Positions 28,870-37,396 of a stretch of 64,000 bases of DNA are shown here, piece after piece; position 1 is the stretch's first letter; every line of letters begins with the position of its first letter. A program made the translations under genes and the position numbers. The DNA is from Azonexus sp. GTDB taxonomy: Bacteria > Pseudomonadota > Gammaproteobacteria > Burkholderiales > Rhodocyclaceae. Where the stretch lies: NCBI GenBank assembly GCA_017983755.1, contig JAGOAU010000012.1:1-64000 (forward strand), read 5' to 3'. The notes under the pieces were generated by a model. That model did no database searches, was not told where the DNA came from, and was given only the letters and a program-made list of their open reading frames with translations.

Positions 28870-29853
28870 TCAGGTGCCGTCGCCGGCTGCTTCGGCCCAC
28901 CGCGCCTTGCGCCATTTTTCGCGTTCGCCGTTGCCGCAGAAGGTCCAGGCCACGAAGCGGCTCTGCTTCTGGCCTTGTGCCATCGGGATGATGCGCGAGT
29001 CGACGACCTTGGCTTTCTTCAGCGCGGCTTCGACATGTACGAGGTTTTCGGCATTCGAAATCAGGCTGGTGAACCACAGCACCCGCTTCGGAATGCCGGT
29101 GCTCTGCTCGATCATGTTCTTGACGAAGGCACGTTCGCCGCCGTTGCACCACAGTTCGGTGCCGCCGCCGCCGAAATTGAGGCGGGGCTGGGCGGCACCC
29201 TTTCCGGCGCCCGGCTTGCCGAGCTTGTTCCACTTGCGCTGGCTGACGGCCAGCACGTCGTCCGGCGAGTTGTGGAAGGGCGGGTTGCAGATGCTCAGGT
29301 CGAAGCTTTCGCCGGAGCGCAGGAGGCCGATGAAGATGTTTTCCCAGACCGGTTGGTGACGTAATTCGATTGCTGCGGTCAACGCCGGATTTTTGCTCAA
29401 AATGGCCTGCGCGTTGTCGAGCGCCGCCTGGTCGATATCGACACCGAGAAAGCGCCAGCCGTATTCAGCATGGCCGATCAGCGGATAGACGCAGTTGGCG
29501 CCGACGCCGATGTCGAGCACGCGCACGTTCGGTCCGGTGGGAATGACTTTCCGGTTGCAACTGGCGAGCAGGTCGGCGGAATGGTGGATGTAGTCGGCGC
29601 GCCCGGGAATCGGCGGGCACAGGTAGCCGGCCGGAATCTCCCAACCCCTGACCCCGTAGTGCAGGGCCAGCAGCGCCCGGTTAAGCGCCTTGACCGCCGC
29701 CGGGTTGGCGAAATCGATGCTTGGCGTGCCGGCGGGCGTGGTCACCACGTATTTGACCAAACCCGGTGCAATGGCGGTCAGGGCGGCGAAATCGTAGCCG
29801 GCGGCATTCTTGTTTCGCGGGTGCAGTCCGGGTTTGGGGGCAGGGGCCGTCAT
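28870..29853 (-). CDS. rlmF: 23S rRNA (adenine(1618)-N6)-methyltransferase RlmF
   Basis: 327-residue SAM-dependent methyltransferase that modifies A1618 of 23S rRNA. The start MTAPAPKPGLHPRNKNAAGYDF leads into the family opening LHPRNxHxxxYDF. SAM motif I is VLDIGVGANCVYPLIG and the catalytic motif is ICNPPFHNS; KLGKPGAGKG and LNFGGGGTELWCNGGE follow. An in-frame upstream extension overlapping the neighbouring promoter region was rejected. It is divergent from the AAA ATPase gene, with about 170 bp between. Confidence 0.94.
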   Translation of the reverse strand: MTAPAPKPGLHPRNKNAAGYDFAALTAIAPGLVKYVVTTPAGTPSIDFANPAAVKALNRALLALHYGVRGWEIPAGYLCPPIPGRADYIHHSADLLASCNRKVIPTGPNVRVLDIGVGANCVYPLIGHAEYGWRFLGVDIDQAALDNAQAILSKNPALTAAIELRHQPVWENIFIGLLRSGESFDLSICNPPFHNSPDDVLAVSQRKWNKLGKPGAGKGAAQPRLNFGGGGTELWCNGGERAFVKNMIEQSTGIPKRVLWFTSLISNAENLVHVEAALKKAKVVDSRIIPMAQGQKQSRFVAWTFCGNGEREKWRKARWAEAAGDGT

Positions 29854-30025
29854 TGGTCGGATTCCGGGCGTAGGGGAGGGGGCGGAGTATCCCACGGATT
29901 GATTGTCGCATGACCGACATGCCTGATTTTTGCCAAGTGACTGTTTCAATGCCGCTTTGTCCATTTTTACGCTCGGCATGGAATTCGCTGGATTTCCCAC
30001 ATCCAACATCCCGGGAGTGGCATTC

Positions 30026-31732
30026 ATGAAGCTGCAAATCGAGCGGGCGCACATCGAGGCGATGCTGCAGGTCTTCCCGCGCCTGGTCTTCGTGCGGGAA
30101 CAACTACGCTTCGGCAACCGGGTCGAGCTGTCCTTCGGCCAGCTGAACGACGAGGAGCTCGATTTCCTTGGTGGCCTCTACGCCGCCGGCGGGCCGGAAC
30201 TGCGGGCGCGCGGCGCGCAGATCGGCACGTTGCGGAAGGCCTTGCACGAAGGTGGCAAGCGCTTCGAACCGGAAGAGCTGGAAATGGCGGTGCCGGCCAT
30301 CGCCCGCTACCTGGCCGAAGGCTCGTCGCGCGGATGGGTCTTTTCGGCCGGCATCACCGGCAAGCCGCTGGCCTACGTGGTGACGCGGCTGGATTTCACG
30401 CCGCCCTCGGAAGAGGAAACGGGAAAGATCTTCGTCGAGCTGAAAGCCAACGCCAGGGCGCGGTTGGCGACGGCGACCCTGCGCATCGCCGGGCCGGATA
30501 TCGCCGGCCGGACCATTCCTGAAATCCTGGCGGCCAAGGGCTTCGTCAAGGAAACGCCGGAACTGCTGGCGAGCTATGACGAGGGCGCGGAACGCTACTT
30601 CGACTGGCGGGCGCAGTATGGCGCGCAGTTCTCCGGTTCCGGTGTCGGCTACTTCGCCGAGAACCCGACAGCGACGCACCGCGATACCGATTATTCGCGC
30701 AAGGACCAGATCATCCTGTCGTCGACCGGTAGCCCGGCACGTCTGGTCAACGACGAGAGTATCCTCGGCGAGCGCGTGCTGGCCATCGATGCGACCGGCG
30801 ACATCATGGCCAAGTTCGTCCGCCGCGTCGCTCGCAATTCCCGGCTCTCCGGCAAGGAGGAGGCCGAGGTCGAGGAAACCCAGGCGACCATGCCGAAGGG
30901 GCTGTTCACCGAACTGCCGGTGCATTTCTACATGCTGATGTTCCACCTCGATCTGCACCACTACGTCTGGGTGCATGTCGACGACATGGCACCCTACGCC
31001 TACCAGCCGGAACTCAAGGACAAGCTGGTGCTGCCGCCGGAGCAGACTGACCTGATCGACATCCTGACCGCCGAGATGGACGTCCTGATGGACGACATCG
31101 TCGCCGGCAAGTCTGGCGGCACGACGGTTCTCTGTGCCGGACCGGCCGGGGTCGGCAAGACGCTTACCGCCGAGGTCTATTCGGAAATCATCAAGCGCCC
31201 CCTCTACCGGGTCCATTCCGGTTAACTCGGCCTCAACGTCGCAGCGATGGAGACGGCGCTCAAGGAGGTGCTGACCCGTGCCCAGCGCTGGGGCGCGGTG
31301 ATGCTGATCGACGAGGCTGACGTGTATATCAAGAAGCGCGACGACAACATCACGATGAACGCCGTCGTTGGCGTCTTCCTGCGCGTGCTGGAATACTTCA
31401 ATGGCCTGCTGTTCCTGACCACCAACCGCGTCGACGACATCGACGAAGCCATCGTCTCGCGCTGCATCGCGATGATCCGCTTCCACCCGCCAAGCCGCGA
31501 CGACCGCCGCAAGATCTGGGGCGTCATGGCCGGGCAGTTCGGGCTCGCCATCGAGCCGGCGCTGATGGAACGCCTGCCCGACATCTTCCCGCAGGCCTCC
31601 GGGCGCGACATCAAGGGCCTGGCCAAACTGGTGGCGAAATTCTGCAACCAGAAACAGGTGCCGCCTACGGAAGAAATTTTCCGCCGCTGCTCGATGTTCC
31701 GCGCGCTGGAGCAGGCCGAAGTGACCACCTGA
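30026..31732 (+). pseudogene. AAA family ATPase interrupted by an in-frame TAA
   Basis: A single frame runs over 568 codons but contains TAA at 31223-31225, between Walker A (GPAGVGKTLTAEVYSE, about residue 371) and Walker B (LIDEADVY). The frame continues unchanged after the stop: VHSG-stop-LGLNVAAMETALKEV. TAA is one transition from CAA (Gln), which would fit the AAA consensus here. The N-terminal 360 residues form a helical domain with RGWVFSAGITGKPLAYVVTR, not assigned to a family. The C-terminal half includes sensor 1 FLTTNRVDDI. Without readthrough the 399-residue product lacks Walker B. Sequencing error, recent nonsense mutation or recoding are all possible. Confidence 0.85.
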
Positions 31733-31817
31733 GCGCCGCCGATTTCGGGCCAAAAATGAAGTCGACCGCGCCTGTTGCGGTCGACGGCAAAAAAGGGGCA
31801 AAAATGAAATCGGGCGC
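31733..31817. repeat. Palindromic repeat element between convergent genes
   Basis: The outer ends GCGCCGCCGATTTC and GAAATCGGGCGC are imperfect inverted repeats, and the inner arms GTCGACCGC / GCGGTCGAC (31761-31769 and 31777-31785) are perfect. Its right half, from 31768 to 31816, recurs at about 85 percent identity near 34494. It sits exactly between the broken AAA gene and the convergent DnaQ-like gene, where it may act as a bidirectional terminator. Confidence 0.75.
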
Positions 31818-31821
31818 TAGC

Positions 31822-32361
31822 TCAGTGCAGCGTTTTTTTCTGCAATTCGAGATAGATCAGGCCGATCAAATGGGCGTCGAGTTCAGCGCCGGTCAGGGTT
31901 CGCCTCGGCAGCGGGATTGCGTAATCCTCGATCAGGGCATCGAGATTGTTGGTCTTTTTTGGCCGTAATCGGCGCGCCATCGCCAGGGTATCGATTACGC
32001 CCGCACACAGTTCCCGAGACGGCGGCAATCCGGCGAGCTCGAATTCCATGTCGAGAAAAGCGATGTGGAAGGGCGCGTTGTGCACGATCAACTCGGCACC
32101 GCGCAGGAATTCGGTGAGTTCGGCGGCGATTTCGCCGAAGCTGGAGGCGCCTTCAAGCATTTCCTCGGAGATGCCATGAACGGCCTCAGCGCCTTCGTTG
32201 ATCGGGTGCTTCGGGTTCAGCAAGCTGCGGTAGGCGCGATAGGTGAAACGCCTGTCAACCAACTCGACGGCAGCCAGTTCGATGATGCGGTGTCCCTCGT
32301 CGACGCTGGCGCCGGTTGCTTCAATGTTGAGAATGATTTTGCGCGGGTTTTCAGGACTCAT
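31822..32361 (-). CDS. DnaQ-like 3'-5' exonuclease homologue with degraded active site
   Basis: 179-residue protein closely resembling the E. coli epsilon subunit in length and order. ILNIEATG replaces the canonical LDTETTG, so Asp12 is Asn; Glu14 is kept. HNAPFHIAF replaces HNAxFDxxF, so the motif II Asp is His99. RTLTGAELDAH replaces RTLHGALLDAQ, so the motif III His is Thr157; Asp162 is kept. Three of five metal/catalytic residues are changed, so exonuclease activity is unlikely; a binding role is plausible. It lacks obvious replacement acidic residues nearby. It is the last of three genes with 4-bp overlaps. Confidence 0.9.
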   Translation of the reverse strand: MSPENPRKIILNIEATGASVDEGHRIIELAAVELVDRRFTYRAYRSLLNPKHPINEGAEAVHGISEEMLEGASSFGEIAAELTEFLRGAELIVHNAPFHIAFLDMEFELAGLPPSRELCAGVIDTLAMARRLRPKKTNNLDALIEDYAIPLPRRTLTGAELDAHLIGLIYLELQKKTLH

Positions 32362-33188
32362 GGGGTGTCTCGTTGGGTTGGCGGAGCTAGCTTTGTTATG
32401 GCCGCGATTGCCAGGTCGGCGGCGGGAACGGCGTTCTTGAAGTCATCAAGCGGGTAATCGGTATGGCAAAGACGCATCGGGAGTTCGCCTCGCGTCAGCT
32501 CAGCCAGCCCGCGATTCAGTTCCTCGGTGAGCGCCGCCATGTCGTGAGGCGTGTCTTGATACCAGGATGTCGGCCCGAGCACGACGAGGTCGATCTTTTG
32601 GGCCTGCATGAGTCTCGATGCGTCGGGTTGGTGATTGGGCTTCTCTTGCCGCGAATGCCAGTAGGCCAGCCCATAGCCGAGAATTTCAAACAGGGCGTAG
32701 ATCGGAGAATCACTGCCAACTTTCAATTCGACGAACGAAAAACCGCCCTCCCCTTGGTCGTAAACCAGATCGATGGAGCGACGCCGGTTGCTTCTTGTAC
32801 GCTTGTGTTTTTTGTCCTTCTGATCCCATTTCGCATCAACGCCAGAGGCGGTCGATATTTGCCGAGTCCAGCGCTGACGGCCCAAATCGACGATCTTGTG
32901 TTCGAGTCGCACTTCCTGAGAGTCATTCTGCTGCGAAGGCTCGGTGTGCTTCTCCCGCCAAACCCAGTTCGCGCCGGGCGTCTCTTGCCACCCTTTGGAT
33001 GCCAGGCTGTCAAACAGGCGCTGCACGGCTTGTTGGCCGTCAAATGTTTTCCAGTCGCGCTTCAGCAGGGCGATATTTTCATCCTTAATGAAGCTCCGGC
33101 GTTTGCTGGGCAGCAAGCCCAGCACGTCGCGTACTTGCTTCCAATAGTTCTCGAAAACCGCTGTTGTACTTAATTGTTGCTCGTTCAT
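32358..33188 (-). CDS. PD-(D/E)XK-like protein of unknown function
   Basis: 276-residue soluble protein. The core RRRSIDLVYDQGEGGFSFVELK (Asp140, Glu154, Lys156) fits a PD-(D/E)XK nuclease site, with Glu97 in RLEHKIVDL a possible upstream ligand. A basic stretch KDKKHKRTRSNRRR at about 124-137 precedes it. The ATG at 33188 is chosen because it overlaps the upstream gene's stop by 4 bp (ATGA), as at the downstream junction; an ATG 12 bp upstream is also in frame. No recognised family. Sharing an operon with a beta-CASP nuclease and a DnaQ homologue suggests nucleic acid work (inference). Confidence 0.8.
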   Translation of the reverse strand: MNEQQLSTTAVFENYWKQVRDVLGLLPSKRRSFIKDENIALLKRDWKTFDGQQAVQRLFDSLASKGWQETPGANWVWREKHTEPSQQNDSQEVRLEHKIVDLGRQRWTRQISTASGVDAKWDQKDKKHKRTRSNRRRSIDLVYDQGEGGFSFVELKVGSDSPIYALFEILGYGLAYWHSRQEKPNHQPDASRLMQAQKIDLVVLGPTSWYQDTPHDMAALTEELNRGLAELTRGELPMRLCHTDYPLDDFKNAVPAADLAIAAITKLAPPTQRDTP

Positions 33189-34417
33189 ACCTGCCACCAT
33201 GCTCCGTCGGGTTGGACTATCACGGGTATACCGAAGTCATTGTAGGCCTCGGTGCGGACGGTGTGAATCGGCACCAATTTCCGGGGAGCCATAGCCTGTG
33301 CAAAGCGGCGCAAGCCGGTGCTATCGGCATGGCCGGAGGTGTGGATCAGGCGAGTCGGTATCCCGTGCGCCGCAAGCCAGGCACCCATTGGCGCAAAGTC
33401 GTCGCGCTGCATGTAGCCCGGCCATTGCGAATAGGTGAACGAGGCGCCCGCGAGGCAGCCTGCTTTTTCCAGATCGGGGCGCCAGAGATCGCGGAACAAC
33501 AGCGCGAATTTTTCTGGATGGGCGGCAACGTCGCGCTTGAGGAACAGGCGACGTCGTGCGTGACGATTCAGTTGTCCGAACCAGGCGTTGCGCCTGATTT
33601 GAATCCGCTGGCGCAAGGGTACGCAGAGGGCGACGTGCGGCCAGTGCGATTGGGGGAGCCTGGGGTTTTCTGTCGCTTCCAGAATGATGGCGGTGTAGAG
33701 GTCGATTAGCAGCGTTCGCCCGGCTTTTCGGCAAGCCCGATAGAGCGTGACCATGCGGTCTATGTTTTGGGCCGAGGTCTGGATCAGCGCCAGGCCAGAG
33801 GTTTCCCGAAAGCTTGCGCAAAACTCGGCCTCAAGTTCGTCTTCGGTTTGCGGCCCGCGTTCGCTTGGCGGGCGCCCCAAGGTCGTGCCCTCCATCAGCA
33901 AAGCATCGATTGCTGCTGGGGGTTGGGAAATGAGCCGTTCCATCAGGGCGGATTTGCGACCGTGCAGCCGGAAATCGCCACTGTAAAACAGGCGTTTTCC
34001 TTCCGCCTCAATCAATAGCGCGTAGGCGTCGTAGGCTGAGTGATCGACCAGATAGGGGGTGATGGTGAACGGCCCGATGGTGAGCGGGCATCGGTCGACC
34101 AAATCCTGTCCGGCGAGCGTCGGTAGCGTCTGCCGCATGAAGGGGGCAGCTGCGAGAAGAATCCGCCGCGCGGCAGCCCCCATGACGATGGGCGTGGACG
34201 GCAGCCTGGGGAGCAGGCCGTAATGATCCAGGTGCGGGTGGGAAATGACGACGGCCAGCAACGAGTCGAAATCGAGTTGAGGCAGTGGTGGATAATTACT
34301 TTCACCGAGCCCATTTAACGGCAAACCGGCATCGATCAGTATGCGTTTTCCGGCAGCAGCAATTTCGATGCACGAGCCGCCAATTTCGTGCGATCCACGA
34401 TGAATCCGAACGTCCAT
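33185..34417 (-). CDS. MBL-fold beta-CASP ribonuclease-like protein (RNase J/CPSF type)
   Basis: 410-residue protein. It opens MDVRIHRGSHEIGGSCIEI with the family pattern GSxxEIGGSC, followed by ILIDAG. The metal motif is SHPHLDHYG (HxHxDH). Later come LVDHSAYDAYALLIE, YSGDFRLHG, the beta-CASP segment LLMEGTTLGR and the C-terminal HTSGHADSTGLRRF, where RNase J-like enzymes have their last His ligands. An in-frame extension of 211 codons upstream runs across the repeat and the TPR gene and is not real. It is the first gene of the operon. It is shorter than RNase J (about 550), lacking the C-terminal domain. Confidence 0.88.
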   Translation of the reverse strand: MDVRIHRGSHEIGGSCIEIAAAGKRILIDAGLPLNGLGESNYPPLPQLDFDSLLAVVISHPHLDHYGLLPRLPSTPIVMGAAARRILLAAAPFMRQTLPTLAGQDLVDRCPLTIGPFTITPYLVDHSAYDAYALLIEAEGKRLFYSGDFRLHGRKSALMERLISQPPAAIDALLMEGTTLGRPPSERGPQTEDELEAEFCASFRETSGLALIQTSAQNIDRMVTLYRACRKAGRTLLIDLYTAIILEATENPRLPQSHWPHVALCVPLRQRIQIRRNAWFGQLNRHARRRLFLKRDVAAHPEKFALLFRDLWRPDLEKAGCLAGASFTYSQWPGYMQRDDFAPMGAWLAAHGIPTRLIHTSGHADSTGLRRFAQAMAPRKLVPIHTVRTEAYNDFGIPVIVQPDGAWWQV

Positions 34418-34493
34418 GATTGCCGTTGCCTGCGCTTGGGAAAGCCATATTGGATCATGGAATATCGGGCGTCGCGCATTTGCTCGATGTTCT

Positions 34494-34543
34494 GCGCCTG
34501 TTGCGGTCGACAGCCAAAAAAGGCCAAAAATGAAGTCAGGCGG
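34494..34543 (+). repeat. Second copy of the repeat flanking the three-gene operon
   Basis: Begins GCGCCTGTTGCGGTCGAC and continues with AAAAAAGG...CAAAAATGAAGTC. It matches 31768-31816 in the same orientation on the plus strand, with a few mismatches and a one-base shift. It lies between the TPR gene and the beta-CASP gene, and its end supplies the stop codon (34536-34538) of the TPR gene. Confidence 0.8.
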
Positions 34544-34994
34544 CCAAGCGCGTTTGCTCCAGCAGGGCCACCACGACCGAACCGCCGACGGCGTCGTCGC
34601 GGTCGAGGGCGACGACGCGGCAGATGGCGTCTTCGGCCTTGCCTGGTTGTCCGCTGCGCAGGTGAATGAATGCCAGGCCCTTGAGCGCGGCGAGGGCGCT
34701 GCCCGGCGCTTCCCGCCACAGCAGCCAGTTGTCCGGAAGGCCCGCGTCGCGCGCCGCCGCGGCGACCCAGTCCCGGGCGGCGGCCAGCGCCTTGTCGAAT
34801 TGCCGACAGCGGTTGTAGTGTTTGACCATGCAGCGATGCGCCGGCAGCGCGTCCGGGGCCAGTGCCAGGGCAGCGAGAAAGTGGCGTTCGGCCAGCGCGC
34901 GATCGGTGAAATGCGCGGCCACGCCTTGCTGCAGCAGTTGATCCACCGCGGGCGGGAGGTGGCCGAAATCGAGATTGTCGTTATCGTCGAGCAT
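34536..34994 (-). CDS. TPR-like protein
   Basis: 152-residue helical protein. Helix-turn-helix pairs with the TPR spacing are visible in ALAERHFLAALALAPDALPAH and ALAALKGLAFIHLRSGQPGKAE. No signal peptide or catalytic motif is seen. The frame ends inside the flanking repeat, so its C-terminus (ALLEQTRLAA) may be newly made. It shares orientation with the nuclease operon but is separated from it by the repeat and about 120 bp. It is divergent from the heme-monooxygenase-like gene. Confidence 0.7.
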   Translation of the reverse strand: MLDDNDNLDFGHLPPAVDQLLQQGVAAHFTDRALAERHFLAALALAPDALPAHRCMVKHYNRCRQFDKALAAARDWVAAAARDAGLPDNWLLWREAPGSALAALKGLAFIHLRSGQPGKAEDAICRVVALDRDDAVGGSVVVALLEQTRLAA

Positions 34995-35070
34995 GTTGTT
35001 TCACGAACGTATCGGGTGGAAGATTCACCCTTCAAGCAACAAGCGTGCACGTCATTTTTCAGGAGATTCC

Positions 35071-35376
35071 ATGTTTCTCGCCATGAACCGTTTTCGCATT
35101 GCGCCGGGCAAGGAGGACGATTTCGTTGCCCACTGGCGCAATCGCAACAGCTACCTGGCCGAGGTGCTGGGCTTCGTCAGCTTCAACCTGCTGCGCGGCG
35201 ACAGCAACGACGAACGAACCTTGTTCGCGTCGCATACGGTGTGGGAATCCGAGCAGGCTTTCGCCGACTGGACGCAGTCGGACGCTTTCCGCAAGGCGCA
35301 CATGGCGGCCGGCCAGTCGCCGCGCGATTTCTACCTCGGGCCGCCGCAGCTCGAACTGTTCGAAGCGGTGCTGTAG
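35071..35376 (+). CDS. Antibiotic biosynthesis monooxygenase/heme-degrading oxygenase-like protein
   Basis: 101-residue ferredoxin-like ABM domain. It opens MFLAMNRFRIAPGKEDDFVAHWRNR and continues EVLGFVSFNLLRGD, then TLFASHTVWESEQAFADWTQSDAFRKAH, the pattern of the IsdG/HmoA-like heme oxygenase group, where the His near the middle can ligate heme. The ATG at this position has AGGAG six bases upstream; an in-frame upstream start would add a non-family segment. It stands alone, so the substrate is not certain. Confidence 0.85.
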   Translation: MFLAMNRFRIAPGKEDDFVAHWRNRNSYLAEVLGFVSFNLLRGDSNDERTLFASHTVWESEQAFADWTQSDAFRKAHMAAGQSPRDFYLGPPQLELFEAVL

Positions 35377-35541
35377 GGCGAACCTTCGCACCGTCGGCGA
35401 ATCCAACTTGCAAGCGAAACACGCGGGCCGGCATTTATCGCGGCGTCGGCAAGCAGGAAGGGTTACATTGGCGTAAAATCCCGCGCTCAGCCACGCTCGC
35501 GTAACCGGAGAAGGGCTCGGCTGCTTTTCTTGAGGATGACG

Positions 35542-36798
35542 ATGAAGCGCGTGGACGATTTCCGTTTGCAGTTGGGCAAGCATGAACTGGTGCCGATCAT
35601 GATCGGTGGCATGGGCGTCGATATTTCGACCGCCGATCTGGCGCTGGAGGCGGCCCGCCTCGGTGGCGTCGGCCACATTTCCGACGCCATGATCAATACC
35701 GTCGCCGACCGCCGCTACGACACCAAGCAGGTCAAGGAAAAGCTCGCGCTCTACAAGTACAACGTTCTCAACGAGGACAAGTCGTCGGTCAAGTTCGACA
35801 TCGGCCGGCTGGTCGAGGCGACCCGCCTGCACGTCGAGGCGACGATGCGACGCAAGCAGGGTTCGGGGCTGATCCTGATCAACTGCATGGAAAAGCTGAC
35901 GATGAATGCGCCGAAGGAAACCCTTCGCGCGCGCATGAGCGCTGCGCTGGATTCCGGGATCGACGGCATCACTTTGGCTGCCGGCCTGCACCTCGGTTCG
36001 TTCGCGCTGATCGAGGATCACCCGCGTTTTCGCGATGCCAAGCTGGGCATCATCGTCTCGTCGGTGCGCGCCCTCCAGCTCTTCCTGAAAAAGAGCAGCC
36101 GCACCAATCGCCTGCCCGATTACATCGTCGTCGAAGGTCCGCTGGCGGGCGGCCATCTCGGCTTCGGCCTAGACTGGGCCAAGTACGATCTGGCGACCAT
36201 CGTCGCCGAGGTCATCGCCTATCTCAAGGAAGCGCAACTGGATATCCCGGTGATTCCGGCCGGCGGCATCTTCACGGGCAGCGATGCGGCGGCATTCCTG
36301 GAAAACGGCGCCGCAGCCGTCCAGGTGGCGACGCGCTTCACCGTGACCGAGGAATGCGGCCTGCCGGCCGACGTGAAGCAGGAGTATTTCAAGGCCGATG
36401 AGGAAGACATCGTGGTCAACGAAATCTCGCCGACCGGTTACCCGATGCGCATGATCAAATCGAGCCCGGGCATAGGCGACGGCATCCGTCCCAACTGCGA
36501 GGCTTATGGCTATCTGCTGGATGCCAGCGGCAAGTGCTCATACGTGACCTCCTACAACCGCGAAGTGGCGGCGCATCCGGGGGCGCGCAAGGTACAGGTA
36601 TGGGACAAGACCTGTCTATGCACCCACATGCGCAACTTCGACATCTGGACTTGCGGTCAACTGACCTATCGCTTGAAGGACACGACTTACCGACTGGCCG
36701 ACGGCAGCTACCAGATGCTCTCTGCCGAACATGTCTTCCACGACTATCAGTTCAGCACCGACAACAAGGTGGCACTGCCGGTAGCAGCCGCTGTTTAA
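35542..36798 (+). CDS. Nitronate monooxygenase (2-nitropropane dioxygenase-like)
   Basis: 418-residue FMN-dependent TIM-barrel enzyme. Family segments are ELVPIMIGGMGVDIST, VVEGPLAGGHLGFG (substrate and FMN site) and VIPAGGIFTGSDAAAFLENGAAAVQVATRF (FMN phosphate). A Cys-rich tail (CEAYGYLLDASGKC, KTCLCTHM, TCGQL) is an addition compared with the basic 320-360-residue family. It either oxidises alkyl nitronates or acts as a FabK-like reductase. Two ATGs 6 bp apart are possible; the second has the better distance from GAGG. An AT-rich stretch near 35465-35480 (TTACAT, TAAAAT) may hold the promoter. Confidence 0.85.
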   Translation: MKRVDDFRLQLGKHELVPIMIGGMGVDISTADLALEAARLGGVGHISDAMINTVADRRYDTKQVKEKLALYKYNVLNEDKSSVKFDIGRLVEATRLHVEATMRRKQGSGLILINCMEKLTMNAPKETLRARMSAALDSGIDGITLAAGLHLGSFALIEDHPRFRDAKLGIIVSSVRALQLFLKKSSRTNRLPDYIVVEGPLAGGHLGFGLDWAKYDLATIVAEVIAYLKEAQLDIPVIPAGGIFTGSDAAAFLENGAAAVQVATRFTVTEECGLPADVKQEYFKADEEDIVVNEISPTGYPMRMIKSSPGIGDGIRPNCEAYGYLLDASGKCSYVTSYNREVAAHPGARKVQVWDKTCLCTHMRNFDIWTCGQLTYRLKDTTYRLADGSYQMLSAEHVFHDYQFSTDNKVALPVAAAV

Positions 36799-36854
36799 TC
36801 GGTGTTTGTTTGGTGCGCCGCCGCTTGTAGGCCAAGGTGAAGGAGGGTTTCGCA

Positions 36855-37346
36855 ATGCTGCATATGAACCGCTGGATTTCACTTGTTTGCGCCGCCATGC
36901 TGTTGTTTGTGGTGCCGGTGCGGGCGCAGGTTCTCGGGGCCAACGATCAGCCGATTCACGATGCGGCACGTATCGGAAACGGCAATGATGTTACCGTCAT
37001 TCTGAAGGTGCAGCCTGCGGCGCGCGATGCGAGAACTTCACAAGGCTCGACGCCGCTGCATCTGGCGGCGACCAACCCCGATGTCTCGGCGCTCAAGGCG
37101 CTCCTCGCCGCCGGCGCCGATCCGAATTCAAGGGATGCGGAGGGGGCCACGCCATTGCACATGGCGGCCTACACGCAGAACGCCAAGCACTCGCAACTGC
37201 TCCTGGAGGCGGGGGCTGATCCTTATGCGAAGACCAATGCCGGGCGCGACCCGACCTCGATGGCGCGCAAGGTAATGGCCAACGAGGCGGCAGGCGTCAT
37301 CTCGCTGTGGATCCTGAAGGGTTGCCAGGCCGGCAAGCCCTGCTGA
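36855..37346 (+). CDS. Exported ankyrin-repeat protein
   Basis: 163-residue protein with signal peptide MLHMNRWISLVCAAMLLFVVPVRA (cleavage likely after RAQ). It has about three ankyrin repeats: QPIHDAARIGNGNDVTVIL, GSTPLHLAATNPDVSALKALLAAGADPN and GATPLHMAAYTQNAKHSQLLLEAGADPYA. AAGGAGGG lies 7 bp upstream of this ATG; the upstream GTG in frame is inside that site and is rejected. A Cys pair closes the sequence (GCQAGKPC). It probably acts in the periplasm as a small binding protein. Confidence 0.85.
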   Translation: MLHMNRWISLVCAAMLLFVVPVRAQVLGANDQPIHDAARIGNGNDVTVILKVQPAARDARTSQGSTPLHLAATNPDVSALKALLAAGADPNSRDAEGATPLHMAAYTQNAKHSQLLLEAGADPYAKTNAGRDPTSMARKVMANEAAGVISLWILKGCQAGKPC

Positions 37347-37396
37347 GAGTCCTTGCTCCCGGCTGTGCTGGATTCGCTGCAAGCGCTTCTTGATCG

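Noticed and set aside
34418-35050. N-terminal extension of the beta-CASP protein to 621 residues
   Set aside because: The extra part crosses the repeat and reads the TPR gene in another frame; MDVRIHRGS is a proper family start.
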